Assembly (NCBI GenBank): GCA_015680685.1
Contig: MNCI01037564.1
Span: 1,084-63,083, forward strand
Origin: Gnetum montanum
Taxonomy: Eukaryota; Streptophyta; Gnetopsida; Gnetales; Gnetaceae
Length of the DNA stretch: 62,000 nucleotides
Reading direction: 5' to 3'
This document shows, piece after piece, positions 38,640 through 49,660 of this stretch; position 1 is the stretch's first letter, and each line of letters starts with the position of its first letter. Below the pieces are notes generated by a model. The model did no database searches, was not told the origin of the DNA, and worked only from the letters and a program-made list of their open reading frames with translations. Position numbers and translations under genes: made by a program.

Positions 38640-40511
38640 CAAATTAGTCATGGGGGAGATTGCCACCTATGCTAATCATATGGGGCCCTCAGTTCTTTTA
38701 ATTTTTTGTTTTACACATTTTTGTTTTACAAATTTCTTTAACATTTTGTGTGTGTGTGTGTGTGTGATCCACCCTGTAAGTTCTTCACCCAATAAGTGTT
38801 TGGAATGATGGTATGAACTATTTTTCATTGATTGTTAATGTTTAGTTTTTACCTTTAAGCCACAATGTTGATAGTAAGGTATGTTTCTTTTGATATGGAA
38901 GGCAATGAGTTCACTCCATCCACCAAGTTCTATGGTCTCTCTTGGCTTGGAAATGTACAATCTCTTTCAATTAAGCACTTTAATGAATTAGTAACTGGGC
39001 ACTTCTCAAACTAAGGAAGGATTCAAGGTTCAAAAAGGGTGTGACTTCAAGGGAACTTGATGCTTTTGTGTTGGTTGTTCTCTTGGGTGCTTGGGTGCTT
39101 GGATGTTTTCTTTTTGAGTTTTCTTACCATTCCGATGTTACCCCAATTATTGGAAGTTGAGATAATAAAAATAAAAAGCCTTTGCATGGTGTGGTTCTCA
39201 CGCATAAAAACTTAAAAAAAAAACTAAGTGAGAATTCAAAGCACACCCCTTAGACAAAATAAACTTGGTCTACAAGAACTAGTTATGGAACCAAAAGTGT
39301 TCCCTCTAACTAAGGCCCTTCTTGCTTTCCATTCTCTCCTTTTTTTCGTCGGATTGGTGGTGACTCTTGGGGAAGGCGTCCTTGTTATCCAAGTGGATTT
39401 TTTAATAGAATGAATTGATGCAAAGTCACTAGATGTGGTTGGTTTGATGCCAGAGTTGGAATGAGATTTGCCAAGTCACATTAATCATGAACCACACAAG
39501 GGACTGTACACCACCTTGTTCTTGGGATTGCATTCCATTCTCTTCTCTCCATCTTTCTCTCCATTGTTCATCTCATTGTTGGTTGTATAATTAGTATATA
39601 TATTTTGGTTGACACATTATTTTCTTTTAGGTAAATTCTTGTGGTTAATACTTTAACTCTTGTTCCAATTGACATTCCCAAAGCCTACAGACTCTTTGAA
39701 TGTGGGTTTGTCAGGGTATTAAGGGCATGAGCCTGCTTTGGGGAGGACCCACTAACATTTCTATTTGGTGCATTAGTTAAGTTATTTCCCTTAATATTTT
39801 ACAATTAATTTTATTTTGTTCATTTTCATCTTGACATCCATCTCATTGATATTTTTAGTTGTCCCTTTTTATCTCTCTTTCTTATTGCTTTTCTTTCTCC
39901 ATTCTAATGCTACCGGAGGTTCGCGATAAGTCATGGAGGTATGGGGCTTGATTTTTTCGATTTTCTCCTAGCCCCAAAATTTTTGATTTTCTTCCTAACC
40001 CCTACACCTTTGGTAGTCCTCATTAATATATCCCAAGATCCATATCAGCCATACCACAACCTAGCCAATGAACTTACACCAAAGCAAGGTATTAACTACA
40101 TTGAAATTCATTTACCCTTGCTAATATAAGACTATGTTGTATGTGAAAATGGCGATCATACAACAACAGACCAGATCTGGAGCAAACACTTGGAATGAAG
40201 TAGCGCTAGAAGTAGCTATGCAAGGAGCAAGATTGATGGTGCACTTATGGATGGAAAACGGAAGGCACAATCTTGGCGTTGGCAGTAGTAACACTTGTTT
40301 CTCTCTCTTTCTTCTCAGCTGCCAACAAAGGCCTGATGTCATTGTAATAAGATGTTCACCCTTGTTGTCATGAACACCATTTTTGTCAAGTCATGTAATG
40401 ATGATCCATTCACATGTCATCCCATTAGTTCCATTCCCCTCAATAATTCCATACCTTCCTGATATTATTGTAAGGAACTCGAGGATGACTTTTCATTCAA
40501 TCATGGGGGTA
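38640..40511 (+). other. A3 3' non-coding region and polypurine tract
   Basis: No gene. Blocks match A1 and A2. It contains a (TG)n run at 38747-38766 and ends with TCATGGGGGTA before the 3' LTR. The ORF at 40134-40373 and its antisense partner have no supporting similarity. Pol and the A2-type 3' ORF are absent. Confidence 0.6.
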
Positions 40512-41479
40512 TGATGAGACACGATATTGCATGCACCATGATATCACATACGCAATATTGTGGTCATCCCCATGTGATATTGCGTACGTGATATCACGAT
40601 CCATCATCAAATTTATAAATAAGAGGTGGCACTCCCCTTATTTCAAATCACAGGCTAGAAGTAGGGAAACTCTGGTAGTTTGATCACTCCAGAGATAGAA
40701 TATTTTCCATGTGCCCGTAGTAGGAGTCCCCAAGTGAACGGATCTTTATCCAAGCAGCTTTGTACCTAAACACAAGTTGTGTATAGCAATAAAGACAAGC
40801 TTTGTGGATAAACCTTGCAGTGCATGGAATAGGATTTTATTACATGTTATTTCTTACTTATTATTTATTACCTGCAGTAGTGTAGCATGAGTATGACTTG
40901 ATTACAAGTATTGACGAATGTGTACGGTTAATCAAGGAATTGGTTGCTCATCGCGATTAGTCTCTCTCACCCTCAACTTCTAGAATGCGGGATGAGTACG
41001 ACTTGATTACGAGCATCTACAAATGTGTATAACTAGTCAAGGAATCGACTGCTCATCACGCTTAGGCTAGTTAAGTCCCTCAGTATGACCACTTCGAGCA
41101 CGTGCGTTACGTGTGGTGATCCTAGTAACGATTAGCGTTTGGTAGCCACAGTTGCATAGTTTAGGGTGTGTATGATAAGTGGGAACAGATGTTGATGCTG
41201 GTTAGTTTAGACTTAGTTCATTAGTTAGAGTTAACTAGTTTTTGAACCCTTCACCTCGATAGCATAGGAGAAAAAAAATTAAAAACTATAAAAATCATAT
41301 ACCTTAGACATACTTAACCATACATCGTGACAAACACAAGTAAGTCTAGGAAGACAATGAATAATTAACCCCAAGTGTTCCATGGGGTGTGTAGGCATTT
41401 AGTCTGCGAAGTTTGACTAGATCGCATGTGCTACGTTCGTTTTGTATGGTTGAGTGTAGGGGTACCTCATCACTCATCA
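40512..41479 (+). repeat. 3' LTR of A3
   Basis: Pairs with 34322-35237. TATA box TATAAATA at 40614-40621. The 64-bp duplication is at 40889-40952 and 40994-41057. An extra copy of the GATATCACATACGCAATATTG palindrome region makes it 52 bp longer than the 5' LTR. Confidence 0.88.
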
Positions 41480-41545
41480 CTTAGGGTTAGGACTATGTGC
41501 TTGTAAACCCCTTAGTGTTCTAGCCATCGATGTATTTGGGGATCA
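41480..41545 (+). repeat. Target duplication CTTAG and right end of the T3/T4 LTR
   Basis: After CTTAG (41480-41484) the sequence GGTTAGGACTATG to GTATTTGGGGATCA aligns with the last 75 bases of the T2 LTR. It continues the LTR interrupted at 34321. Confidence 0.7.
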
Positions 41546-41553
41546 TAGTTTTC

Positions 41554-41572
41554 AAATTCTAGATGGAGGACC
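41554..41572 (+). other. Degenerate primer binding site of T4
   Basis: AAATTCTAGATGGAGGACC, nine bases after the LTR end, aligns with the T5 primer site TGGCACTAGAAGGAGGGCC (49456). So the LTR split by A3 acts as the 5' LTR of T4. Confidence 0.45.
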
Positions 41573-41989
41573 CGAACCATTTTCCTCTTCAATCTTCATT
41601 ACAATTGTCTTGCATGCTCTCTACATCACCGTTGCTACCTTTGATCTAGTGTAGACCACGATACCCTTGTGGACCTACTATGTGTGCAATAGTAGTTGGA
41701 CCTTAGGCCAGTGCAGGCATCATCTACTAACTAGTTGGTGTAGACTAGACCCTATAGTTAATTCCTTCAGAACCCCATGTAGCAACAAAAATTCCCATAG
41801 TTAGCCAAATTCTATGTGCTCGGTAGAGAGCATAGTTAGCTCTTATCATAGAGATCAAAGTTATCTCTCAGTGTAGATAGCATAGTCACTAGAGTTAGCC
41901 ATTTTTTATAATCACCAAGGTTAGCTATTTTCCACAACCAACAAAGTTATCCATTTTCTACAACTAGTAACCTTTGCAATCCCCTCTTA
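41573..41989 (+). other. T4 leader / lost gag N-terminus
   Basis: Contains palindromic words like those in its LTR (GAGAGCATAGTTAGCTC near 41825) and no readable gag N-terminus. Confidence 0.4.
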
Positions 41990-42309
41990 CAAGTATGGCC
42001 ACATGCCATCATATGTTTTTTTGCCATGTCACTCAGTGGCAAGGCACTAGACTAGTACCATGCATTACCCAAGGGCTCTATCTCCTCTTTGGAGGATCTT
42101 ATAAGCTAGTTTGTGATGCTCTTCAAGTACAACTTGAAGCCTAAAACTATCCTAGACCAACTGATGCAAATCAAGTAGGGCCACCTAGAGCCTATACAAA
42201 AATTTATCCAATGCTAGAGTGCCTCATTAAATGAAATATGAGAGCTAATAGTCAAAACACACCTCCTAGCCATATTTAAAGATGTAGTTAATGACTTCAT
42301 AAAGTCAAA
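41990..42309 (+). pseudogene. gag: T4 gag, left part
   Basis: Matches T5 gag at 51430-51720: MSLSGKALD (MSLTGRALDWY in T5), SSLEDL, LEPIQKFIQ, and ends at NDFIKS where T5 reads NDFVKSKLYYL. The reading resumes after a 3.46-kb insertion at 45766. Several TAG stops. Confidence 0.7.
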
Positions 42310-42539
42310 GTGTTGGCAACCATTTGGGATGTGACTGCCAACAAGTGTCATCGAACAGGATTTAGGTGCTTGCTGGTCTCTAGCAACACGAAGGCCTAGA
42401 TACCTCCAAATAGACTCAATAGTTAATGTGAGTACATGTGTATGCTGTTGTGGTGTGCGGTTGTGAAAAATAAAATGATTGCATTGTGTGTAAACTACAA
42501 ATGACTTAAAGAGATTCAACCAACTTTGCCAAGTACTAT

Positions 42540-44000
42540 GAATTTTTAAGAGTTCCTATTTTGTTTAATTGCCTAGTCTATGTGGTTCTTATAATACCTA
42601 CTTGTAAAAAATAAAATTTTGTCAAAAAATTTGAGCACAACTCCGTGAATCTACTTCTAATTTTCCCCAGAGAAAGAGATAGTTCCACAAGAAAACTAGA
42701 AATAGAGCAAAATTCAATGGAAATAGATAGAAAAGAAAGCAGATTTGTGTTAAGACCTCAAATATTTAAACAAGGTAAAATGATACGAGTAAACACTTTG
42801 CAATAAAGCTATCCAAAATTCAATATCTACGAATTTTTCAAACTTCCAAGGCTCAAATAAGCAATTTCTTCAAGACAATCCTACTACGTTACCAAAAAAT
42901 CACTCCATAAACTATCACATACGAGAATCTATTTTGGCTAGATAATGGATGTCAACAATTGCATTCAATAGAACCTTCAAAAGACTTGACAATTTCTGAT
43001 TGAAATACCGTGGAGATTCACTTTAAAGATAAAAAGAAGCTATTCTAGTTCCATCAAAATACCAAAGATTTTTTGAACCCTCTTGACTATTGAATCATTC
43101 AACGGCATGACTACAAGCAGAGGCTCTCTTATAGCAATCCCAATAGCGGTTCTTATACATTGCACAATAATCAAATTTACTACTAAAATGCTCTTAAGGC
43201 TTTCAAACACAAGTGCTTCTATGGCAAAATTTTAATAGAAATTTTCTATCGGGCAACAAGAATAGTAAGAGCAATCTAAAAATCCCAAAATTATTTGCCA
43301 AGGATGATACTATCTAAAACACTAGCTAAACAATTTTAAAAAAATAAAAAATAAAAAACATAACTCACAGGACCATGACAAAGAGGTTGAAATCTTTCCT
43401 TTAGCAAGTCATCTTACAAGCAATCTTTCATACTTTTTTCTTTACAAATTCTCTCCTAAAGAGCAAAGTGTGTTCGCAAGTGAGAGCCCAAATGTGATCC
43501 CAATGTCTTCTCAAAAGTGTGATGTATGAGACCCCAATGTCTCATTCCTCCTTAACCATTGAAGCCTTCTTATAGGTTCAAAGGTAGGTAGGTAATTTAC
43601 AAAATATCTTGGGTGGTTATAACCACCATAGAGATAAAAAAGCTATGCGTGACAAGTGTCCTATTCAGTTGCCAAGTGTCTTCATGGAGACAAAAAGGCT
43701 ATAGTTGACAAGTGGCCTTGGTGGTGGTTATAACCACCATGGGATTAAGGATAGAAAGTTATAAATTTCACAAAAAGTTACCACTATAGAAAATAAAAGC
43801 TATGGTGGCCAAGTGTCTATCCAATAAAATCCCTATTTCTTTTGAATGATAACCTTTCCATATAGATTATTATTAAAACTTAAATTGTGAATTTATGCCC
43901 GTATTAATATTTTTTTATGTTATAACTTTGGGCATGGCATCGATTAATAAAAGCTTTTTCTTTTTAAAATAAAATTAGGGTCAATACAAGGATGAGGATT
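42540..44000. other. AT-rich part of the insertion, no gene seen
   Basis: No readable protein on either strand. It has short repeats of GGTTATAACCACCAT (43615, 43735) and CCAAGTGTC (43672, 43819). Confidence 0.4.
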
Positions 44001-44009
44001 TGATATTGT

Positions 44010-44208
44010 GTCATGTGCTTCTTCTTCCTCTTTTACCTTTAGCAACCGCAGACATTCCCGAATCCTTCACTACTACAGTTTTGCAAGCATGCTCCCAGCC
44101 ATCATGATTGCTATTGCTATTGGGACTAGCTAATTTTTCTTGCTTGATTTCCTCAAGTCATTTTAGTTCTACGTTCCGACTTGGTCCTAGCCCTGCTATT
44201 GCTGCCAT
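44010..44208 (-). pseudogene. Gene fragment starting MAAIAGLGPS, unknown
   Basis: From ATG at 44208, about 65 codons with one TAG: begins MAAIAGLGPSRNVELK and ends in basic KGKRGRRS. Amino-acid make-up looks like a real nuclear-type or plastid-type N-terminus, not element sequence. No family recognised. It lies downstream of the LRR piece on the same strand. Confidence 0.35.
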
Positions 44209-44734
44209 AGTGAAAAATTTACTTCTGTGGACAGATCGACCAACGAATCTAAAGAAATCCTAGCAAGCACATCATCGTGAGGCCACATGCTAGAAAATAG
44301 ATCAACCCTAGTAGAAATGGCTGGCCACAGAGCCTCATTTTGTGAGATTTTTAGGCTTTCGCCTCCAATGCTTCTTGTAACATTTTTTTTTGGCCACTAC
44401 ATCAATCTTGAACTCTATTAATCATGACGCTAGTGCAGGAAGAGGATCTCCATCAGTCAAGAATGATCGACACTACTGGTTTGTCTAGAAAAATGTCAGC
44501 ATCATGCAGATTTCTTGTCAAAACCCTCATGGCACCGTAGGCTAGATTTCTAGGTGGATTCTATGGTTTCTTGCACGATTCTGTGTCATTGCTGGCTGCT
44601 ACGGTTTGAGAAAGCAATGAAAAAATGGAGGAGATGGTAGAGATGATGGAGGGAGTTGCGAGAGTGGTTTAGGTAGGACGGGAGCAACTTCTATTTTCGA
44701 TTGGCACTACTTAGTAGTGTCCACCATGGGCCCT

Positions 44735-45195
44735 ATTGAATTCCTGAAACTGAGCCTAAATGCTCCTTAACATGAAATTTCCCTAGCAAAGAAATTGTAG
44801 GAGAGGTTCAAGTAATGAAGATTTGAAAGATTTAACAGAGTATCTGGAACAAATCCTATGAAAGCATTGTAGGACAGATCTAAGCTTTGAAGCTATCTCA
44901 TCTTGTTGTCAATTCAATCCAGGATGCTACTGCTAAAATTATTGCAAGATAAATTAACTTGCCTAGCATCCAACCAGTTTTGCATATAATCTCCAATATT
45001 TCTAGAGAGATGGTTGCCAAAGAGATTGATGTACTAAGCCATTTGAAGCACTCCAATGTCTACAGGCACTATCCCACACAAATGGTTTCATAGAAGATCA
45101 AATTTGAATATTACGTCTCTCAGCCGAGCAACTTTTGATGGTATAGTTCCCGAGAGCTAGTTTTCTGACAAAACCAGTGATTCCAGATGATTTCA
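44735..45195 (-). pseudogene. Leucine-rich-repeat receptor fragment
   Basis: One frame with seven stop codons reads as about six extracellular LRR units: LESLVLSEN.LSGTIP, NHLCGIVPVDIGVLQ, VNLSCNNFSSSILD, LQSLDLSYNAFIGFVPDTL, LHYLNLSYNFFAREIS, ending near G.F. This matches the plant consensus LxxLxLxxNxLSGxIPxxLG of LRR receptor kinases and receptor-like proteins, near the C-terminal end of the LRR domain. No membrane segment or kinase follows. It is a captured, decayed piece of a host gene, not a working receptor. Confidence 0.75.
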
Positions 45196-45201
45196 TTAAA
45201 C

Positions 45202-45765
45202 TTATTCCATGTCTTCTTTCCCTGTTTTTGATCTTGCTTCTGCTTTCTTCATGGCTTGCATCATATCAAAGATTGATGATGCTGCTTCAACTGCCAAAAC
45301 TTCATTATCACTAGGATTTTGAACTTTGGATTCAGCCAGTTCCGGATTGGAAGATTTTGCATTTGGTACATGCTTGATTGGTGGTGGAGGTGGCCTTAAA
45401 GGTGGTGGATGTGGTGCAAGCTTTGTAAGGAGCTTTACCTCATCAAAAATTACAAAGAGCCCATCCACAAATTCTACCTGCATCCAAGGATCTTTTGATA
45501 AGGAAGATCTTCTATGCTCACCGTAATTGCTTCTTCCATGCACTGATTTGGGGAAAATAACTTTCAATGAACTTCAGTTCTACTGTTGGTTGATTTCATG
45601 CTTGTCCTTAGCAAGCCTATATGATTCGATTGATTTTGAATGCCCTCCGACATCTTCAAGGGTACTGAATTGACTCGCAGATGCACTTGATTGCATAAAT
45701 ATTGTTGAATCCCTTTTCAATCGTAATTCCAACTGTTCCATGAAATGGCCAAAATGTTCCAACAC
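45202..45765 (-). pseudogene. Proline-rich gene fragment, unknown
   Basis: Two open stretches in close succession: 45765-45580 (FMEQLELRLKRDSTIFMQ, then STLEDVGGHSKSIESYRLAKD) and 45567-45202 (SLSKDPWMQVEFVDGLFVIF, a run HPPPLRPPPPPIKH, then AASSIFDMMQAMKKAEARS). One or two stops separate them. Sequence quality is that of a host protein, with helix-forming ends and a polyproline linker. I do not recognise the family. It reads into the right inverted repeat and directly precedes the LRR fragment, so the two make a chimera. Confidence 0.5.
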
Positions 45766-46471
45766 AAACTTGTACTACTTGGGCTTACAGTCTTTAAGCC
45801 AAGCATTTTCCTAGACCAAGAGCATTTTATGATGAGGTAATTAAGGTTGACCTTGAGAAGGGTGAGTTCATAACAGCCTCCATGTTTATCACCATACATG
45901 TTGGGAAATGCAAGATTTGAAGTGTGCACATCAACAACAAGGTAGCAAAAAATGTTATTTCATACATTTTCATCGATAATTTAGGCCTCATAGATCAAAT
46001 AAAGTTAATGAAAACCACATGCCTAATGTCCTTTAGTAGGTTCCATGTCATCATTAAGGGTACCATCACAATAGCCTTTGTGGCAAGGGAGAAATTCCCC
46101 ACCACCATCGAATATATCATCATCATCAAGGAGATGCCAAGATTTAACTTGATATTAGGTAGGCCTTGGTTGGAGGTGGTGAAGTTATCATCCATAGTGA
46201 TAATGTCATTCCTCTAACTATCAACAACATGGACATGAAGCAATGGTTAGAGGTCAAATTCCTTGATGACATACCTTCAACACATGATGCAACACATGAG
46301 GCCAATGCATCCAAAGAGGTGGTAGAAGCCACTAACCTCCTAGAGGATGCCTTGTGGGAAGAATATCCCTTCAATGTAATGAGTGAGGGTCAAGGAGACT
46401 ATCAAATAATGCAATCTAGGCCCTATGCACCCCCTTGGCCATATCAAGTTAGGAATCACCTGCAAAACTAA
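45766..46471 (+). pseudogene. T4 gag right part and protease
   Basis: Resumes gag with LYYLGLQSLSQAF (T5: LYYLNACTLSQAF) at about 45768, then jumps to the linker and protease: IKVDLEKGEFITASMFITIHVGK at about 45835, VHINNKVAKNVISY (active-site region, D.G replaced by N.K), and FNLILGRPWLEVV near 46140, the usual protease end. A 101-codon frame continues to 46471. The gag zinc-knuckle part between the two is deleted. Protease here is full length, unlike T5. Confidence 0.7.
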
Positions 46472-46737
46472 GGTACCCTCATAGTTTTTAGGTGCACTAG
46501 GAACCTACCCACTATTTTCTTTCCTGCACCCTACATCCTACTCCCCATTTACATCACGTTAGAATTGTAGCATATTATTTGCATTTATTTTAATCACTTA
46601 GCTTACCATTTACATTACCTATGCATGTGGTAGCTTAGTTTACATTTTTTCTATTGTTGCTTTGATGCATTTTCCTTCATGCATAAAAAACATTAAAATG
46701 CATAAAAATCATAAAAATAAGAGGTAGCAATAGATGA

Positions 46738-47040
46738 CCTACCATGGCCTTAAATTGACAACATGTGGCCCACCATGGTCTAAAATTGGCAATGCAGTGT
46801 CCATCATGGCCTTAAACTAGCAATGTGTGGCCCGAAATGACCTTAAACTAGTAGCAAACATAGCTCACCATGGCCTTAAAATAGCAACCTATGGCTCTAA
46901 ATGGCCTTAAACTGGCGATATATGGCCTAAAAAAACCTTAAAATAGCAACACATGTGGCCCACAATGGCCTTAAACTATTGCCTTTAATCCTATTGTAGC
47001 AATTTGAAATGGCCTTAAACTAGAATGGGGCTTGCAATGG
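46738..47040 (+). repeat. T4 array of 9 motifs (GGCCTTAAACTRGCA) after protease
   Basis: Nine copies spaced about 35 bases, most with ATGGCCTTAAACT. It separates gag-pro from the 3' end of the antisense gene, as the short array at 53548 does in T5. Confidence 0.8.
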
Positions 47041-47289
47041 CCTAGTCATACTACCATCACATAGTCCTAACTTAGCACATTAAATCATTCATTATAAGCA
47101 TAGTAAGCAGATAACAAATAACCATAAAAAGGAAATTTTACACATTACATATTATAGATAGCAAATGCATTCATTAGATGTCATATGAATATCAGTATAT
47201 AGTATGAATAGCATCATGTAGCAAAAGAATAGAAAAAATAACAAAAATACCCTATAGTAGGGGTATATTTGGTAATCCTCAACTAGTGG

Positions 47290-47500
47290 TGCTAGGTGGG
47301 GGTGGAGGTTCTTCTTCCTCCACCACATCTCTAGGGCCTATAGCATCACCTAGTACCTATCATCATAACCAGAATGGAAATGTGCAATTAGTAAGAAAAT
47401 GTGCACTACACAAGCTAACTTCAAACACAAAAAGCATAAAAAAAACTAACTTGAGAGGGTCATGCATCAATGATTTTTGGAGGTAACTTTTCAAGGCTAG
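47290..47500 (-). pseudogene. 3' end of the T4 antisense gene
   Basis: Read leftwards: 47500-47451 ends with donor GTTAGT and matches the end of exon 7 in T5; a likely last exon starts at 47349 after GTACTAG and encodes Glu- and Pro-rich sequence (VVEEEEPPPPP). The rest is cut off by the T5 LTR at 47501. Confidence 0.45.
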
Positions 47501-49450
47501 TGAAATACCACAAAAATTTGGGCCCAGCACTTTCAGATAAGAATCAAGCTAAGTCATGATGCTTCCCAGCATGACCGAAACTTGCGAACTTCATAAATAG
47601 CATGAATTAGAGTCGAATCAAGCAACTAAAAGTTCCCTAATATCCATTGGAGACTACATAAATATCTAGCAATAAGAACTGCAAGTTCCAATCTCAAAAA
47701 ACCTTAGTTTTGACTAAGTATACTTCTTGCACACAGGCCTGCACGCCCAGCGTGCATCTCAGCATGCAACAATGTTTGAGCGCCAAGAACTCACCAAAAC
47801 AAGCTAGAAATGAAGGTATGGACCCTCCTAGTACCTTCTCCAAGGTCCCCAGTAGCTCTTAGACCCCTAAAAATCAAGTTTTGGGCTCTAAATGATGGGT
47901 TTTCATGCCTGCACACTGGCCTACACGCCCAGTGTGTACAAACATAGATAGACCAAAACAAGCATTCAAACCATGGTCTTCATATGAAATCAACTCCTAG
48001 AGGCAGGGAAACCATTAGGCATCATCCTAGGCTCCCAAAAATCAAGTTTTGACCTTGAAAAGTGGCAGTTTCATGCCTGTATGCTGGCTTGCATGCCCAG
48101 CATGCAGCCTTACATGCACCACTTTGAACATGGTTGATTGTGCATTTTAGGCAAGATTTTAACATGGAGTCAACCCGCAAGGCATGTTCAATGAATCTAT
48201 AAGTCTACAAGCTCTAGAGACATCAATGTTTTGCATTAGAAAGGTCATTCTTGGCCCTACATGCCCAGTGTGCACGGTCGGTGTGTAGCACAACATGCAC
48301 ACTAGAAACATGCCTAGCGTGCATGCCCAGTGTACAGCATAGTGTACACACTAGAAACATGCCCAAAACTCAGCCAAAATGAGCCCTTGGATGCCCTGGA
48401 AAACTAGCAACACTTAGGAAACAAGGATCCAACTCCAGTGTACAAGATTAGGCTCCAAAACTGTAGCTTTCATGCCCACACACTAGCCTGCATGCCCAGC
48501 AGGTACACTCTTGGAGCCTCCTAAAGCCCTATAAAATCAAGGTTAAATGAGCCCAAAATTAATAGGTAGCATCCTCAAGACATCAGACATCCAGATTCAT
48601 GTTTAAAACTAGCATCATAGTTCAAAATTTGTTCGAAAATTCTTGATGTTTATCCACATGTTATCCAATGTGTGGGGCGTATACACCCAACGTGTACACA
48701 CTGGCATGTTGCACACTTGTAAAGCTTCATTCTTTTACACCTAGTCAATGCTCCACATGTCACCCAATCTAAAATTCTAGCATCCCATAGCCAGTCATCC
48801 CATCTCAAATTCATATTTAATGCCCAAACTTATACAAAAACCTGGATTTTTTACTAGATCAGGGTTTGAAAATTGAGGTATCTTGGCAAAAAATTGGAGA
48901 ATCCACACTTAGAGCATCCAAAACACCCACCCTGCATGCTAGACTTCTACCCTACATGCGGAGCATATAGCCTTCATGCTGTGCCTACAACCCAAACCAA
49001 CATACCATCACCCCTCCGCATCCACCGGGGCTCTTCATCCACCTTGTGTCAGATCCACAACTACATCTAAACCGTTGCATTGTAATTTTTATTATGAAAT
49101 AATATTGCTGTATTTTTTTGCCAAGATTGGTTATAGTTCTCATTTGTTCTTGCATTTCTAGCTAAGATTTCTTATAGTTTTTGTTCATTCTTATTTACCT
49201 CTTGTTTACATTCTTGCATGTTTGCATTCTGGTTTACATTTATTACACCATTTACATATAACCCAGCATATTGCGCATTGGCATACGTCTAGGGAAATCC
49301 TTGCCTAATCCACGTGTGGACCATCCAAGGTACTCTACCTTTGTTAGTTCCAATTCATCCTCAAGTGAAGGTAGGGTCTTTTGTGCCTATATGCGGATCT
49401 CTCGGTGCCTTTTTCATTCTAGCCAAGCACTGAAAATTCCAAACAGTACA
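47501..49450 (+). repeat. 5' LTR of T5 (about 1.95 kb)
   Basis: The end (CCTAATCCACGTGTGGACC to AAACAGTACA) aligns loosely with other Tat LTR ends, and a primer site follows. The start TGAAATACCAC is set by the break in the T4 antisense gene; the partner LTR is outside the window. A candidate TATA box TATAAAAT is at 48530-48537. Confidence 0.6.
47740..48505 (+). repeat. Six palindromes around CCCAG in T5 LTR
   Basis: TGCACGCCCAGCGTGCA at 47740-47756, TACACGCCCAGTGTGTA at 47922, TGCATGCCCAGCATGCA at 48090, then 48258, about 48319, and a decayed copy at 48489. Arms of 7 bp face each other across CCA. The motif recurs as TGCACGCTCAGCATGCA at 57840-57856 in intron 1 of the T5 antisense gene. Confidence 0.8.
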
Positions 49451-49455
49451 GAAAA

Positions 49456-49474
49456 TGGCACTAGAAGGAGGGCC
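49456..49474 (+). other. T5 primer binding site
   Basis: TGGCACTAGAAGGAGGGCC starts six bases after the LTR end. TGG plus 15 or more bases is the form expected for pairing with the 3' end of a tRNA. I did not identify the tRNA. Confidence 0.6.
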
Positions 49475-49660
49475 TGAAGTTGCTTAAATCTACTCTGATC
49501 CACTATTCAAATCTTTCAAATATGCACCCTGTTCAGCTAGATCTAATACAATCTTAGAGTGTATACGCTGTTTAGCCTATACGTTGTTTATCATGTTGTC
49601 TACTCTATCTGTACACTGCTTGTTCACCCTGTACACTGGTTGTTGAAGCCTGAATGCTTG

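Larger units (their letters stand above)
34322..41479 (+). mobile_element. A3: complete non-autonomous Athila-like element with two LTRs
   Basis: A 7,158-bp element with LTRs of 916 and 968 bp and a CTTAG target duplication. Internal region: primer site, gag, protease, then 1.9 kb of non-coding DNA and polypurine tract. No RT, RNase H or integrase can be found between protease (to 38480) and the 3' non-coding region (from 38640), so the element would depend on enzymes from a relative such as A2. The LTRs differ at roughly one site in fifteen by eye, mostly C/T and G/A changes, so the insertion is not recent. It sits inside the Tat LTR shared by T3 and T4. Confidence 0.88.
42310..45765. mobile_element. 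3,456-bp insertion in T4 gag carrying gene fragments
   Basis: Gag homology to T5 stops at 42309 and resumes at 45766, giving exact borders. Flanks show AAA on both sides (42307-42309 and 45766-45768), a possible 3-bp target duplication. Ends are imperfect inverted repeats: left GTGTTGGCAACCATTTGG, right (reversed) GTGTTGGAACATTTTGG. All coding fragments inside lie on the minus strand. I see no transposase, so it resembles a non-autonomous DNA transposon that has picked up gene pieces, but the superfamily is unclear and the inverted repeats are short. Confidence 0.6.

Noticed and set aside
38097-38675. Host gene of 192 codons
   Set aside because: It is the C-terminal part of the A3 protease (LGLVEDI, GRAWLSTVDA) running into non-coding DNA.
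38747-38766. (TG)n run as a regulatory site
   Set aside because: Simple microsatellite absent from A1 and A2 at the matching place.
44735-45195. Functional LRR receptor gene
   Set aside because: Seven stops in 460 bases, no start, membrane segment or kinase.
45326-45526. Glycine-rich plus-strand ORF
   Set aside because: It is the antisense shadow of the polyproline stretch on the minus strand.
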